A stretch of DNA of 64,000 nucleotides from an uncultured Muribaculaceae bacterium (lineage in GTDB: Bacteria; Bacteroidota; Bacteroidia; Bacteroidales; Muribaculaceae). The notes under the pieces are model-generated. The model searched no databases, was not told the DNA's origin, and saw only the letters and a program-made list of their open reading frames with translations. This document shows, piece after piece, positions 26,206 through 34,844 of this stretch (within the stretch, counting starts at the first letter, position 1; each line of letters starts with the position of its first letter). Location: contig CAJLLX010000001.1 of the NCBI GenBank assembly GCA_905207535.1, positions 62,001-126,000 of the forward strand. Reading direction: 5' to 3'. The position numbers and the translations under genes are program-made.

Positions 26206-27012
26206 ATGACCGATACAGAGAATACACCCGCCGTAGAAGACAATGCCACGCCGCCCCACGGTACACCCGAGAAGATGGTGCTTCGCACCGAAAATCTGGT
26301 AAAGAAATACCGTCAGCGCACCGTGGTCAACCACGTGTCTATCGATGTCACACAGGGCGAGATCGTAGGTCTGCTTGGCCCAAACGGAGCCGGCAAGACC
26401 ACCACCTTCTACATGACCACCGGACTTATCACCCCTAACGAGGGGCAGATCTTTCTCAACGACCGCAACATCACCAAATATCCCGTTTACCGCCGCGCAC
26501 AGAACGGCATCGGATATCTTGCCCAGGAGGCCTCGGTTTTCCGCAAGATGACGGTGGAAAACAATATCCGGTCGATCCTCGAGATGACCGATATGACTAA
26601 GGAGGAGCAGCGCGAGAAGCTCGAGAGCCTCATCGCCGAGTTTCGCCTTGAGAAGGTGCGCAAGAACCTCGGCGACCGTCTCTCCGGAGGCGAGCGCCGA
26701 CGCACCGAGATTGCACGTTGCCTCGCGATCAATCCTAAGTTCATCATGCTCGACGAGCCTTTCGCCGGCGTCGATCCTATCGCCGTGGAGGATATCCAGG
26801 AGGTGGTTTATAAGCTGAAAGCAAAAAACATCGGCATTCTCATCACTGACCATAACGCCCAGGAGACGCTTCGCATCACTGACCGAGCCTACCTCCTGTT
26901 CGAGGGTAAGATCCTCTTCCAGGGCACGTCGGAGGAGTTGGCCGCCAACCCCATCGTGCGTGAGAAATACCTCGGGCGCAACTTCATCTTCCACCGTAAG
27001 AAATTCAACTGA
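26206..27012 (+). CDS. lptB: LPS export ABC transporter ATP-binding protein LptB
   Basis: LptB is the cytoplasmic ATPase of the LptB2FGC machine that lifts lipopolysaccharide off the inner membrane. Motifs: Walker [17 protein letters not shown] (55-70), Q-loop in [13 protein letters not shown], the LptB-type signature [14 protein letters not shown] (158-171) and Walker [19 protein letters not shown], then TDHNAQETL. It has about 25 extra N-terminal residues ([14 protein letters not shown]) before the conserved [10 protein letters not shown]; a shorter start at ATG 26275 (MVLRTEN) is possible. A bidirectional terminator lies downstream. Confidence 0.94.
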   Translation: MTDTENTPAVEDNATPPHGTPEKMVLRTENLVKKYRQRTVVNHVSIDVTQGEIVGLLGPNGAGKTTTFYMTTGLITPNEGQIFLNDRNITKYPVYRRAQNGIGYLAQEASVFRKMTVENNIRSILEMTDMTKEEQREKLESLIAEFRLEKVRKNLGDRLSGGERRRTEIARCLAINPKFIMLDEPFAGVDPIAVEDIQEVVYKLKAKNIGILITDHNAQETLRITDRAYLLFEGKILFQGTSEELAANPIVREKYLGRNFIFHRKKFN

Positions 27013-27080
27013 CATCGACTTGTGCCTGACACAGCGCTCCCCTTCCCGGTGGCTGCTTTTTGGGCGCGACATAGCTACAG

Positions 27081-27132
27081 CATCAAGGCGCTTGGCGTTG
27101 ACCTATACAGTCAATCACCAAGCGCCTTGATG
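27081..27132. terminator. Bidirectional terminator between lptB and the CPBP gene
   Basis: CATCAAGGCGCTTGG (27081-27095) pairs perfectly with CCAAGCGCCTTGATG (27118-27132), and an inner TTGAC/GTCAA (27098-27102, 27110-27114) extends it. It lies between two convergent genes and can serve both. Confidence 0.8.
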
Positions 27133-27150
27133 TATTTCATTAGTCTTGAG

Positions 27151-28053
27151 TTATCGCTTCGCTTTGCAAGTGCGGTAGAGCATCGTCATCACAGCCACAG
27201 TTAGCACGAGGCTTACTGCCACGGTGATTATCCCGCTCCACGTAGTCAGGTCGGTTCCTATCTTATCAATATCAAGCGTGTCGCCGGGGGCGTTGGCCGT
27301 TCGCCATGTGTTGTAGACCACTACCGAGTTGTTGAACACATGCACGAAGATCGGGAGCCACAGCGAGCGGCTCCACCACAGCAGGTATCCGAAATATGCA
27401 CCCAACAGCACTCGCGGCACAAAGCCGAAAAACTGAAAGTGGAGCATGCTGAAGATGATTGCCACCAGCCACACGGCCACATGCCCGTTGACCTTAGTGC
27501 ACATGATAATGCGCTGCATGGCGCCGCGGAAAAACAGCTCTTCACTGAATCCGGCCAGCACTCCTATGATTAATATCGACACCACGAGCGACCCTATGCC
27601 GGCCCCCTCCATAAGTGTATTGATAGTATTCGCGGCCGCATCTTCCATGTTTCGCAACTGGCTCTCTATGGCTGCCATGCTCTCGGGAAGATGCAGATTG
27701 TTGTTCCACTCCACCACAAGGTTCATGGCAGGCATTGATACCAACAGCGCCAATATGCTCAATACGGTGACTATCACGCCGGGTGCACGGTCTACGGCGA
27801 GGAGTTTGGCCGGTAGCCTGGTCGCCAGTAGTGCCGCCGGCAGCGCCGGAAGGATGAATACAAATACATCCTGAATCACCATGCTGATGCGCACGAGAGC
27901 CTCATATTTCATCCCTGTTTTGCCTAAAAGCCCGGTGATCACCGGCACGAGAATCAGAAAGAAAGCGAAACTCGCCGCGAGTATCATCAGCGCGAGAGCC
28001 GGGCTCGAGATGCGCATACCTGAAGCCGGCAATTTTTGGTTCATTCCATCCAT
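27151..28053 (-). CDS. CPBP family intramembrane metalloprotease
   Basis: A 300-residue polytopic membrane protein with about eight hydrophobic spans. The CPBP (Abi/CAAX protease-like) motifs are present in order: EELFFRGAMQRI (EExxxR), then SMLHFQFFGFVPRVLLGAYFG (FxxxH-type block) and HVFNNSVVV. These Glu and His residues are thought to bind the catalytic metal. Bacterial members process peptides or act in immunity to bacteriocins; no bacteriocin gene is next to this one, so its substrate is unknown. ATG 28053 was chosen over TTG 28071. The trmN6-like gene lies 48 nt upstream on the same strand. Confidence 0.88.
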   Translation of the reverse strand: MDGMNQKLPASGMRISSPALALMILAASFAFFLILVPVITGLLGKTGMKYEALVRISMVIQDVFVFILPALPAALLATRLPAKLLAVDRAPGVIVTVLSILALLVSMPAMNLVVEWNNNLHLPESMAAIESQLRNMEDAAANTINTLMEGAGIGSLVVSILIIGVLAGFSEELFFRGAMQRIIMCTKVNGHVAVWLVAIIFSMLHFQFFGFVPRVLLGAYFGYLLWWSRSLWLPIFVHVFNNSVVVYNTWRTANAPGDTLDIDKIGTDLTTWSGIITVAVSLVLTVAVMTMLYRTCKAKR

Positions 28054-28101
28054 TTTTTTATTTCGTTGCAATTTGTTTTTCGTATATCAGTTCTATCTCT
28101 T

Positions 28102-28857
28102 TTAGAACTTTAGATAAAAATCTTTTGTCAACTCTCTGTACCCGGCAGAGAAATCTCCTCCGTCGTCATGGATATAGAGTTGACTATCCTCCACCATCGC
28201 CGGATATCCGTCGGCTCTGTCCTTGATAAATTCGAGCAGGATCCTGCGGAATGGCTTCCTTTTCACTGTGCCCACAGCGCATTGCCGCACGCACTGCAGC
28301 CCATGGAGCGAGGCTTCGAACATTATCCCGGCAAGCTCCTCAAAGGGAGCCACCAGGGCCATCCTGCCGCCGGGCTTCAGTAGCTTTGACGCCCCCGAGA
28401 GGAACGAAGAGAAATTCAGGCCACCCACATGCCGGGCCGTGCGCCTTGCTTCGTCGGGCGACAAAGCACCGTTGGTGAAAAATGGCGGATTGGATACGAT
28501 GAAGTCGTAACTTACCTCCGTAGCCCTTTCTGCCATGATGCAGAAATCCTCTTTCACCACCTCAAGCCTCTCTGCCCATGGCGACCGACTGAAATTTATG
28601 CCGGCCTCCACCACTGCATCGTCATCTATATCTATGCCGGTGACCTTCAGCTGCGGGAAACGCTGCGCCATCATCAGGGCTATCAACCCCGATCCGGTGC
28701 CGACATCGAGCATGCTTCCCGATGCATCGGCCGCCACTCCGCCGAAGGCCCATGAGCCGATAAGCACCCCGTCGGTGCCTACCTTCATGCCGCATCGGTC
28801 GTTGAGCACGTCAAACTGCTTGAAGCGGAATATCCTTTCTCGGTCAGCGTTTCTCAT
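28102..28857 (-). CDS. tRNA1(Val) (adenine(37)-N6)-methyltransferase family protein
   Basis: A 251-residue class I methyltransferase. The SAM-binding motif is MLDVGTGSGLIALMMAQ (49-65), followed by the acidic loop TGIDIDDDAV, and the catalytic NPPFF motif (123-127), which marks N6-adenine methylation. The N-terminus FRFKQFDVLNDRCGMKVGTDGVLIGSWA is diagnostic of the YfiC/TrmN6 group that modifies A37 of tRNA-Val. It probably shares a transcript with the CPBP gene downstream; a -7 box is at 28937-28944. Confidence 0.9.
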   Translation of the reverse strand: MRNADRERIFRFKQFDVLNDRCGMKVGTDGVLIGSWAFGGVAADASGSMLDVGTGSGLIALMMAQRFPQLKVTGIDIDDDAVVEAGINFSRSPWAERLEVVKEDFCIMAERATEVSYDFIVSNPPFFTNGALSPDEARRTARHVGGLNFSSFLSGASKLLKPGGRMALVAPFEELAGIMFEASLHGLQCVRQCAVGTVKRKPFRRILLEFIKDRADGYPAMVEDSQLYIHDDGGDFSAGYRELTKDFYLKF

Positions 28858-28936
28858 TAAATCATTTTTTTACTTTTCCCATCCGGCGTACCTGCCGTCG
28901 AATGGCGCGGAAGCATCTTCAGGCGCTTTGCCGGGA

Positions 28937-28944
28937 CAAAATTA
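28937..28944 (-). promoter_or_regulatory. -7 box for the methyltransferase gene
   Basis: Minus-strand TAATTTTG (28944-28937) matches TAnnTTTG. A TTTG lies only 12 nt upstream, not at the usual 19-20, so support is moderate. The leader would be about 70 nt. Confidence 0.45.
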
Positions 28945-29024
28945 CAATAAAAATACCAAAGTGCGGCATATATCCGGCATCTCTCCATGCATCATAAAAA
29001 TAATACGAACCATACGTCAGATTT

Positions 29025-29055
29025 TTTGTTGTTTTAACAAAAGCATTTAACTTTG
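29025..29055 (+). promoter_or_regulatory. engB promoter
   Basis: TTTG (29025-29028) and TAACTTTG (29048-29055) are 19 nt apart, a full match to the Bacteroidota promoter. The start would be near 29062, leaving about 60 nt before engB. Confidence 0.8.
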
Positions 29056-29123
29056 CAGATGGCATCTGCGCGGTCCCTTCCGCCCGATAGTGCCTTTTAT
29101 TCGCTAATTCCGCACGCAACTAT

Positions 29124-29726
29124 ATGATAGTCAACACAGCACGCTTCGTCATAAGCAACACCGACGTTCGCAAATGTCCCCCCGACATGCGCCATGAATT
29201 TGCATTTATCGGCCGCTCCAACGTAGGCAAATCGTCGCTCATCAATATGCTCACTGGCAAGAAAGGATTGGCAATGACCTCCTCTACCCCGGGGAAAACA
29301 CTGCTTATCAATCATTTCCTTGTCAATGAGCAGTGGTATCTCGTCGATCTGCCCGGCTACGGATACGCCAAGCGAAGCCAGGCCGACCGCAAGGAGATAC
29401 TTCGCATCATCCGCGAGTATATCCTCAATCGTCAGCAGATGACCAATCTATTTTTGCTTATCGACGGACGCCACAAACCGCAGAAGATCGACCTCGACTT
29501 CATGCAGTGGCTGGGCGAAAACCAGGTGCCTTTCAGCATCGTCTTCACCAAACTTGACAAACTCAGCAGCACGGCTGCCAAAGCTGCCACCGGAGCCTAC
29601 TGCTCCCAGCTGCTCGAGATGTGGGAAGAGTTGCCACCGGTGTTCCGCACTTCGTCGGTCGACAAGCGCGGCCGCGACCAGATCCTTGATTATATCGAAG
29701 AGCTCTGTCAGTTGCCTCTGGAGTGA
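29124..29726 (+). CDS. engB: Ribosome biogenesis GTPase EngB/YsxC
   Basis: EngB is an essential TRAFAC GTPase that helps assemble the 50S subunit. The 200-residue protein has G1 [14 protein letters not shown] (28-41), the conserved TSSTPGKT of the G2 switch (52-59), G3 [13 protein letters not shown] (73-85), G4 FTKLDK (141-146) and the SSV of G5 near the end. All key residues are in place and the length is typical. The start at ATG 29124 follows a full promoter. A strong terminator-like hairpin follows at 29802. Confidence 0.95.
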   Translation: MIVNTARFVISNTDVRKCPPDMRHEFAFIGRSNVGKSSLINMLTGKKGLAMTSSTPGKTLLINHFLVNEQWYLVDLPGYGYAKRSQADRKEILRIIREYILNRQQMTNLFLLIDGRHKPQKIDLDFMQWLGENQVPFSIVFTKLDKLSSTAAKAATGAYCSQLLEMWEELPPVFRTSSVDKRGRDQILDYIEELCQLPLE

Positions 29727-29801
29727 CACGGCTTGCCATGTCAAGTCTCCCGCCTGATTGACAACCCTTTGCGCAGGGTAATCCTCCCCTCTTAGAATGT
29801 A

Positions 29802-29853
29802 AAAAAGAAGCTGCTCACGGCACACATCTTGTGCACGGGAGCAGCTTCTTTTT
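29802..29853. terminator. Terminator after engB
   Basis: AAAAAGAAGCTGCTC (29802-29816) pairs perfectly with GAGCAGCTTCTTTTT (29839-29853), with an inner GCACA/TGTGC stem (29820-29824, 29830-29834). The stem ends in a T-run on either strand, so it can stop transcription both ways. Confidence 0.85.
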
Positions 29854-29960
29854 GCTTACTTCAAATAAGCTAAGTACGATCCAGAAGCATCATACTTATG
29901 ATTCATAATAAAAGCATTTTTCTTCAACCGGAAAGCATAAAGGTTAATAGCCGAAATAAT

Positions 29961-30039
29961 TTCCCCGCACTACCCCGTAATAAGCAAGCTGTGAAGAAAG
30001 CGGGGAGCATGTGCAAATACAACATGTATGTGCGGGGAA
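29961..30039. ncRNA. Candidate structured RNA, three-way junction
   Basis: A perfect 10-bp outer stem TTCCCCGCAC/GTGCGGGGAA (29961-29970, 30030-30039) encloses two further stems: CCCCG/CGGGG (29973-29977, 30001-30005) and CATGT/ACATG (30008-30012, 30022-30026). This is a compact three-way junction in a gene-free stretch between engB and the Hc1 gene. No TAnnTTTG box is seen near it, so it could be part of the 3' region of the Hc1 mRNA or a processed RNA. The strand is undetermined and no known family is recognised. Confidence 0.35.
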
Positions 30040-30089
30040 AATATATTCTTTGTCAGACTATTATCAGATAATGCTGTTCTAAGGTGAAA

Positions 30090-30108
30090 TCGGTGGCTTA
30101 ATCACCGA
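30090..30108. other. Short hairpin downstream of the Hc1 gene
   Basis: TCGGTG (30090-30095) pairs with CACCGA (30103-30108) around a 7-nt loop. On the minus strand it is followed by TTTC, so it may end the Hc1 transcript, although the T-run is short. Confidence 0.4.
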
Positions 30109-30172
30109 GGGATCCAATCCGTTTGCATTGCAACTTCATAAGGAACGATCCCATTCACGCGCAACTTCCGAT

Positions 30173-30346
30173 TTATTTCGATGCCTCGATGGAGTCTTTG
30201 CGGAACTGCTTCATCAGCTTCTCCAGCTCAAGAGTAGCCTTGCGGGCACGTGTGCCGGCTGCCTTGTTGCCATTTTCTACATGAGCTTTTGCTTCTTTCT
30301 CAAACTCCTGGAATGTTGCGGTGATTTTTTCTACTAATTCTTTCAT
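30173..30346 (-). CDS. Histone H1-like Hc1 family protein
   Basis: A 57-residue basic protein, translated by hand from ATG 30346: it begins MKELVEKITATFQEFEKEAK, continues through NGNKAAGTRARKATLELEKL and ends with KQFRKDSIEASK before TAA at 30173-30175. The NKAAGTRARKATLELxKLxKxFRKxSIEA core is the signature of the bacteroidal Hc1/histone H1-like family, named for resemblance to chlamydial Hc1. Such proteins are small, abundant and presumed to bind DNA or organise the nucleoid. It stands alone on the minus strand with a -7 box at 30420-30427. Confidence 0.88.
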   Translation of the reverse strand: MKELVEKITATFQEFEKEAKAHVENGNKAAGTRARKATLELEKLMKQFRKDSIEASK

Positions 30347-30419
30347 CGTAGAGGTAATTTAAGGGGTTAAAACGTGTGTAAATTATGTTTGTGTGGTAAT
30401 GATACATTCATTACACCTG

Positions 30420-30427
30420 CAAATATA
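30420..30427 (-). promoter_or_regulatory. -7 box for the Hc1 gene
   Basis: Minus-strand TATATTTG (30427-30420), followed by C, matches TAnnTTTG exactly. It would start an mRNA near 30413 with a leader of about 67 nt. The -33 element is not clear. Confidence 0.6.
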
Positions 30428-30527
30428 ATAAGGTTTTTTGAAATATCACGTTTTTTTTAGAAAAAATTCAAAAAATCCTTTTAAATCTGCTTTCCAACTT
30501 TTGATGCACCCCCGTTTTGAGCAAACT

Positions 30528-30570
30528 TTAGTGCCCTCAGGGGCGTTTTTCTATCATGAAGGAGCACTAA
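30528..30570. other. Inverted repeat with internal short hairpin
   Basis: TTAGTGC (30528-30534) pairs with GCACTAA (30564-30570). Within it GCCC...GGGC (about 30533-30545) is followed by GTTTTTCT, a terminator-like arrangement on the plus strand. It lies just upstream of the DUF4924 promoter. Confidence 0.4.
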
Positions 30571-30585
30571 TGAGCTCTTCGCTCT

Positions 30586-30617
30586 GTTGTACTGTTACGT
30601 TGCGTTTTGTAACTTTG
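30586..30617 (+). promoter_or_regulatory. Promoter of the DUF4924 gene
   Basis: GTTG (30586-30589) and TAACTTTG (30610-30617) are 20 nt apart. The predicted start is near 30624, leaving a leader of about 60 nt. Confidence 0.72.
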
Positions 30618-30685
30618 CATTGCGTTTTCGCAAGCAGAGATACTTCGGAAGAGAGGGGATTGACTAAGTAAAAATCAAAAGCATC

Positions 30686-31288
30686 ATGTATATAGCATCG
30701 CAGAAAAGAAAAGAAAACATCGCCGAATACATCCTTTATATGTGGCAGATCGAGGATCTTGTCCGCGCCAACGGATGCGACATCGACAAAATCAAGCAAA
30801 ATGTCATCGCTCCATTCAATCTCCCGCCCGAGCAGGCTAAGGAGATGGAGGATTGGTACGAATCTCTCATCGACATGATGCGCACTGAAGGTGTCACCGA
30901 GAAGGGACATCTCCAGATCAACAAAAATATGCTCAATCAGCTCGTGCAACTCCATCAGGCGCTCCTCGCCGACCCGGAATTTCCCGAATATTCCGCCGAG
31001 TTCTACCGCACTCTCCCCTACATCGTGGAGCTTCGAGGCAAGGCCGGCGACAACAAGGTGGGCGAGATCGAGACCTGCTTCACCGCTCTCTATGGCATGC
31101 TCTTGATGCGGCTGCAGAAGAAAGAACTTACCGAAGCCACAGCCAACGCCATCCGCCAGATTTCGCGGTTTATCGCACTGCTCGCCAAGGATTTCCATCT
31201 CGACGAGAAGGACCAGCTTTTCAAGCATAAAAACGACGACACTCCGGCTCCTGCGCCCGAATCGACACCCGGAATCACCACCCGCTGA
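30686..31288 (+). CDS. DUF4924 family protein
   Basis: A 200-residue protein that starts with MYIASQKRKENIAEYILYMWQIEDLVRA, the recognisable lead of the DUF4924 family, found across Bacteroidales. It is wholly helix-prone with no signal peptide, so probably cytosolic. The first about 180 residues are conserved; the end (APAPESTPGITTR) is low-complexity. Nothing in the sequence suggests a catalytic site. Function unknown. It has its own promoter and is followed by the rfbD promoter, so it is a single-gene unit. Confidence 0.88.
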   Translation: MYIASQKRKENIAEYILYMWQIEDLVRANGCDIDKIKQNVIAPFNLPPEQAKEMEDWYESLIDMMRTEGVTEKGHLQINKNMLNQLVQLHQALLADPEFPEYSAEFYRTLPYIVELRGKAGDNKVGEIETCFTALYGMLLMRLQKKELTEATANAIRQISRFIALLAKDFHLDEKDQLFKHKNDDTPAPAPESTPGITTR

Positions 31289-31320
31289 CCTTTGCCAGGC
31301 TTTTACACTTCCGCTTCACA

Positions 31321-31350
31321 TTGTCATATCATTTTTATTGCGTACCTTTG
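31321..31350 (+). promoter_or_regulatory. rfbD promoter
   Basis: TTG (31321-31323) and TACCTTTG (31343-31350) are 19 nt apart. The start would be near 31357, about 77 nt before the rfbD ATG. Confidence 0.7.
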
Positions 31351-31433
31351 CACTACAAAACAGCGCCGGGAGTCTGCGCCATTGCTTACTCAGGTGAGCC
31401 GCATGCTTCCGGATGCAATTCATACGCTTGAAT

Positions 31434-32288
31434 ATGAAGATTTTAGTTACCGGAGCCAACGGACAGCTCGGATATGAACTTCGCCCGTTGCTCGATGCCC
31501 GCTTTACGGGTTCGGTGCTCTACACCGATATCGAAGAGCTCGATCTTACCGATGCCAAAGCCGTAGAGGCTTATGTGGTCAACAACGACATCACCCATAT
31601 CGTCAACTGTGCCGCATACACCGCCGTCGACCGTGCTGAGGAGGAAAAGATGGAGTGCACACGCATCAATTGCGACGCCGTAAAAAATATCGCCATGGCT
31701 GCCGATGCCAATGGCGCGAGAATCATACATATTTCCACCGACTACGTGTTCGACGGCACCAACCACCGCCCCTACCGCGAGTCGGACAAGGTGAATCCCA
31801 TCTCGCAGTATGGCACCACAAAGCGCAAGGGAGAGACTGCTCTGCTGGCCCTTTCGCCCGAGGCTATCATCATACGCACTGCCTGGCTATATTCTTCTCA
31901 CGGCCACAATTTCCTCAAGACCATGCTCGCTAAGGCCGACACGGCATCGGAGATCAAGGTAGTGGCCGACCAGATCGGCACCCCCACCTATGCTCGCGAC
32001 CTTGCTGCGGCTATTGTCCGCATCCTCCAGAGCCATCAGTGGGTGCCGGGTATCTACCACTTCACCGACGAGGGCGCCGCTTCGTGGTACGACTTTGCCA
32101 AAGCCATCTTCCGCATCGCCGGCAAGAAAAATGTCAAAGTCATCCCTATCCCCACCGAGGACTACCCCACCGCGGCAACCCGACCCAGCTACAGCCTGCT
32201 CGACAAGTCGCGCATCAAGGCCACCTACGGAGTGGAGATACCACATTGGGAAGAAAGCCTCGCCGACTGCATCGCCGTGATGAAATAA
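31434..32288 (+). CDS. rfbD: dTDP-4-dehydrorhamnose reductase
   Basis: RfbD reduces dTDP-4-keto-L-rhamnose to dTDP-L-rhamnose with NAD(P)H, giving the donor for rhamnose in surface glycans. The 284-residue protein shows the extended SDR pattern: [14 protein letters not shown] (3-16) for the cofactor, [29 protein letters not shown] and the catalytic pair in YGTTKRKGE. It ends with a normal C-terminal domain ([14 protein letters not shown]). I chose ATG 31434 rather than 31413 because the beta-strand begins at once. rfbA, B and C are not in this window, so the pathway genes are dispersed. Confidence 0.94.
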   Translation: MKILVTGANGQLGYELRPLLDARFTGSVLYTDIEELDLTDAKAVEAYVVNNDITHIVNCAAYTAVDRAEEEKMECTRINCDAVKNIAMAADANGARIIHISTDYVFDGTNHRPYRESDKVNPISQYGTTKRKGETALLALSPEAIIIRTAWLYSSHGHNFLKTMLAKADTASEIKVVADQIGTPTYARDLAAAIVRILQSHQWVPGIYHFTDEGAASWYDFAKAIFRIAGKKNVKVIPIPTEDYPTAATRPSYSLLDKSRIKATYGVEIPHWEESLADCIAVMK

Positions 32289-32349
32289 GGCTTTCACCTC
32301 CTCCCGACTTGAAACGATTACTAACAACTGTCACACATTTTCCAACGTC

Positions 32350-33930
32350 TTGGCTACACTTAACGAAGAAATAGAGCGCCGGCGCACTTTCGCCATCATC
32401 TCTCACCCTGATGCCGGCAAGACCACACTTACCGAGAAACTGCTCCTTTTCGGAGGGGCCATCCATATCGCCGGAGCCGTAAAATCCAACAAGATTAAGA
32501 AGACGGCCACTTCCGACTGGATGGAGATCGAAAAACAGCGCGGCATCTCCGTCGCCACCTCGGTCATGGGTTTCAATTACGGCGACTACAAAATCAATAT
32601 CCTCGACACCCCTGGACACCAGGACTTTGCCGAGGACACTTACCGCACCCTCACGGCTGTCGATTCGGTTATCATCGTGGTCGACGTGGCCAAGGGCGTG
32701 GAGATGCAGACCCGCAAACTCATGGAGGTGTGCCGCATGCGCAATACTCCGGTAATCATTTTCGTCAACAAGCTCGACCGCGAAGGTCGCGACCCTTTCG
32801 ACATCCTTGACGAGCTGGAATCGGAACTCAAGATCGGAGTGCGTCCTCTCTCATGGCCTATCAATATCGGCGAGCGATTCAAAGGCGTTTACAATATCTA
32901 CGAAAACACTCTGCAGCTCTTCCAGCCCGACAAACAGAAGGTCACCGAGCGCATTGAAATCACAGATATCAACGACAAACTCATCGACGAGGCTGTCGGA
33001 GAGGCAGATGCCACCAAACTTCGCGAAGATCTGGAGCTCATCTCGGGCGTTTACCCCGAATTTGATGTGCAGCCCTATCTCGACGGCAAACTGGCGCCGG
33101 TATTCTTCGGATCAGCCCTGAATACTTTCGGCGTCAAGGAGCTGCTCGACTGCTTCGTGAAGATTGCCCCCTCGCCGCGTCCCATCATGGCCGTGGAACG
33201 GGAGATCCGCCCCGAAGAGGAGGCTTTCTCGGGCTTCGTCTTCAAGATTCATGCCAACATGGACCCCAACCACCGCTCATGCATTGCCTTTGTCAAGGTA
33301 TGCTCGGGCAAGTTCGAGCGCAATGTCAACTACCGCCACATCCGCTCGGGCAAGTTCATGCGTTTTGCCGCTCCTACAGCCTTCATGGCGCAGAAGAAGA
33401 GCATTGTCGACGAGGCTTACCCCGGCGACATCGTCGGCATCCCCGACACGGGCAATTTTAAGATTGGCGACACTCTCACCTCCGGCGAGACCATCCATTT
33501 CAAGGGGCTCCCCTCTTTCTCGCCGGAGATGTTCAAATACATCGAGAACACCGACCCCATGAAGGCCAAGCAGCTCGACAAGGGTCTGCGCCAGCTCATG
33601 GACGAAGGTGTGGCACAGCTGTTCACCAACCAGTTCAACGGCCGCAAGATCGTCGGCACCGTCGGTCAACTGCAGTTTGAGGTCATCCAGTACCGTCTGC
33701 TCCATGAATATGGTGCACAATGCCGCTGGGAGCCGGTTTCGCTCTACAAAGCATGCTGGATAGAGAGCAAAAATCCCGAGGCGCTCGAGGCCTTCAAGAA
33801 GCGCAAGCATCAGTTTATCGCCACCGACACCCAGGGACGCGATGTCTTCCTTGCCGACTCGGGCTATGTGCTGCAGATGGCTCAGAACGATTTCCCCGAC
33901 ATCATCTTCCACACCTCTTCGGAGTTTTGA
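32350..33930 (+). CDS. prfC: Peptide chain release factor 3
   Basis: RF3 is the GTPase that recycles release factors RF1 and RF2 from the ribosome. The 526-residue protein has the translation-factor GTPase blocks [13 protein letters not shown] (18-30), [26 protein letters not shown] and [12 protein letters not shown], which with the RF3-type insertion [11 protein letters not shown] separate it from EF-G. The start is TTG 32350, giving [14 protein letters not shown]; no ATG lies close enough upstream. It follows rfbD by about 60 nt and precedes rlmB by 38 nt. Confidence 0.95.
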   Translation: MATLNEEIERRRTFAIISHPDAGKTTLTEKLLLFGGAIHIAGAVKSNKIKKTATSDWMEIEKQRGISVATSVMGFNYGDYKINILDTPGHQDFAEDTYRTLTAVDSVIIVVDVAKGVEMQTRKLMEVCRMRNTPVIIFVNKLDREGRDPFDILDELESELKIGVRPLSWPINIGERFKGVYNIYENTLQLFQPDKQKVTERIEITDINDKLIDEAVGEADATKLREDLELISGVYPEFDVQPYLDGKLAPVFFGSALNTFGVKELLDCFVKIAPSPRPIMAVEREIRPEEEAFSGFVFKIHANMDPNHRSCIAFVKVCSGKFERNVNYRHIRSGKFMRFAAPTAFMAQKKSIVDEAYPGDIVGIPDTGNFKIGDTLTSGETIHFKGLPSFSPEMFKYIENTDPMKAKQLDKGLRQLMDEGVAQLFTNQFNGRKIVGTVGQLQFEVIQYRLLHEYGAQCRWEPVSLYKACWIESKNPEALEAFKKRKHQFIATDTQGRDVFLADSGYVLQMAQNDFPDIIFHTSSEF

Positions 33931-33968
33931 TTCTAAATATATGACCACGATAAAGCCCACTCAATACC

Positions 33969-34721
33969 GTGCTTGAAAAGACTGACTACATCTATGGCAT
34001 ACGCGCCATCATCGAGGCTGCCGAGGCCGGCCGCGAGATAGACAAAGTGCTCGTCAACCGCGACCTCCACGGCGATCTCGCACGCGAGCTCATGACTACG
34101 CTCAAAAATTACGGTATACTCGTTCAGAAAGTCCCTGTCGAGAAAATCGACCGTATCACCCGGCGTAACCATCAGGGCGCGCTGGCCATCCTCTCAGCCG
34201 TGGAGTACACTTCGCTCGCACAGGTGGTCCCCACCATCTACGAAGAGGGACGGTTGCCGTTTGTAGTGCTGCTCGACGGTGTCACCGACGTGCGCAATTT
34301 CGGCGCCATAGCGCGCACTTGTGAGTGCGCCGGGGTCGATGCCATCGTCATCCCCCGCCGAGGCGGTGTCGCAGCCACAGCCGATGCTATGAAGACCTCG
34401 GCCGGGGCGCTCAGCTATCTGCCTGTGTGCCGCGAGACTTCGATTCTCAATGCCGTAAAGTTTCTCCGCGATAACGGTTTCACCGTGTTTGCCGCCACTG
34501 AGAAAGCTTCGCTTGATTACACCGCGCCCGACTATGCCGAAAGTCCTGTTGCCATCGTCATGGGAGCCGAGGATATCGGCATCTCGGAGGATGTGCTCCG
34601 TTTCTGCGACACACATGTCGCCATCCCTCAGCTCGGCCACATAGGGTCGCTCAATGTCTCCGTAGCCGCCGGTGTGCTCATCTACGAGGTAGTGCGCCAG
34701 CGTCTCGCAGCCGACAAATAA
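33969..34721 (+). CDS. rlmB: 23S rRNA (guanosine-2'-O-)-methyltransferase RlmB (TrmH/SpoU family)
   Basis: A 250-residue SPOUT methyltransferase. The N-terminal substrate-binding domain (DYIYGIRAIIEAAEAG) is followed by the knotted catalytic domain with LDGVTDVRNFGAIARTCECAGVD (motif 1), IVMGAEDIGISEDVLRFCD (motif 2) and IPQLGHIGSLNVSVAAGVLIYE (motif 3). This full set fits RlmB, which methylates G2251 of 23S rRNA in E. coli, though other SpoU members cannot be excluded. The start is GTG 33969. A strong bidirectional terminator follows. Confidence 0.9.
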   Translation: MLEKTDYIYGIRAIIEAAEAGREIDKVLVNRDLHGDLARELMTTLKNYGILVQKVPVEKIDRITRRNHQGALAILSAVEYTSLAQVVPTIYEEGRLPFVVLLDGVTDVRNFGAIARTCECAGVDAIVIPRRGGVAATADAMKTSAGALSYLPVCRETSILNAVKFLRDNGFTVFAATEKASLDYTAPDYAESPVAIVMGAEDIGISEDVLRFCDTHVAIPQLGHIGSLNVSVAAGVLIYEVVRQRLAADK

Positions 34722-34739
34722 TCTCCAAATAAGGATACA

Positions 34740-34791
34740 ACAAAGGCCGTAACCGCGCTTCGTTTAGTGAAGCAGCCGTTACGGCCTTTGT
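34740..34791. terminator. Bidirectional terminator between rlmB and the GH31 gene
   Basis: ACAAAGGCCGTAAC (34740-34753) pairs perfectly with GTTACGGCCTTTGT (34778-34791), with an inner GCTTC/GAAGC (34757-34761, 34769-34773). It lies between two convergent genes. Confidence 0.85.
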
Positions 34792-34844
34792 GCTGCTTTG
34801 AGATCTAAGATTTGAAATCTAAGGCTTCTTTTGCCTTAATTTTG

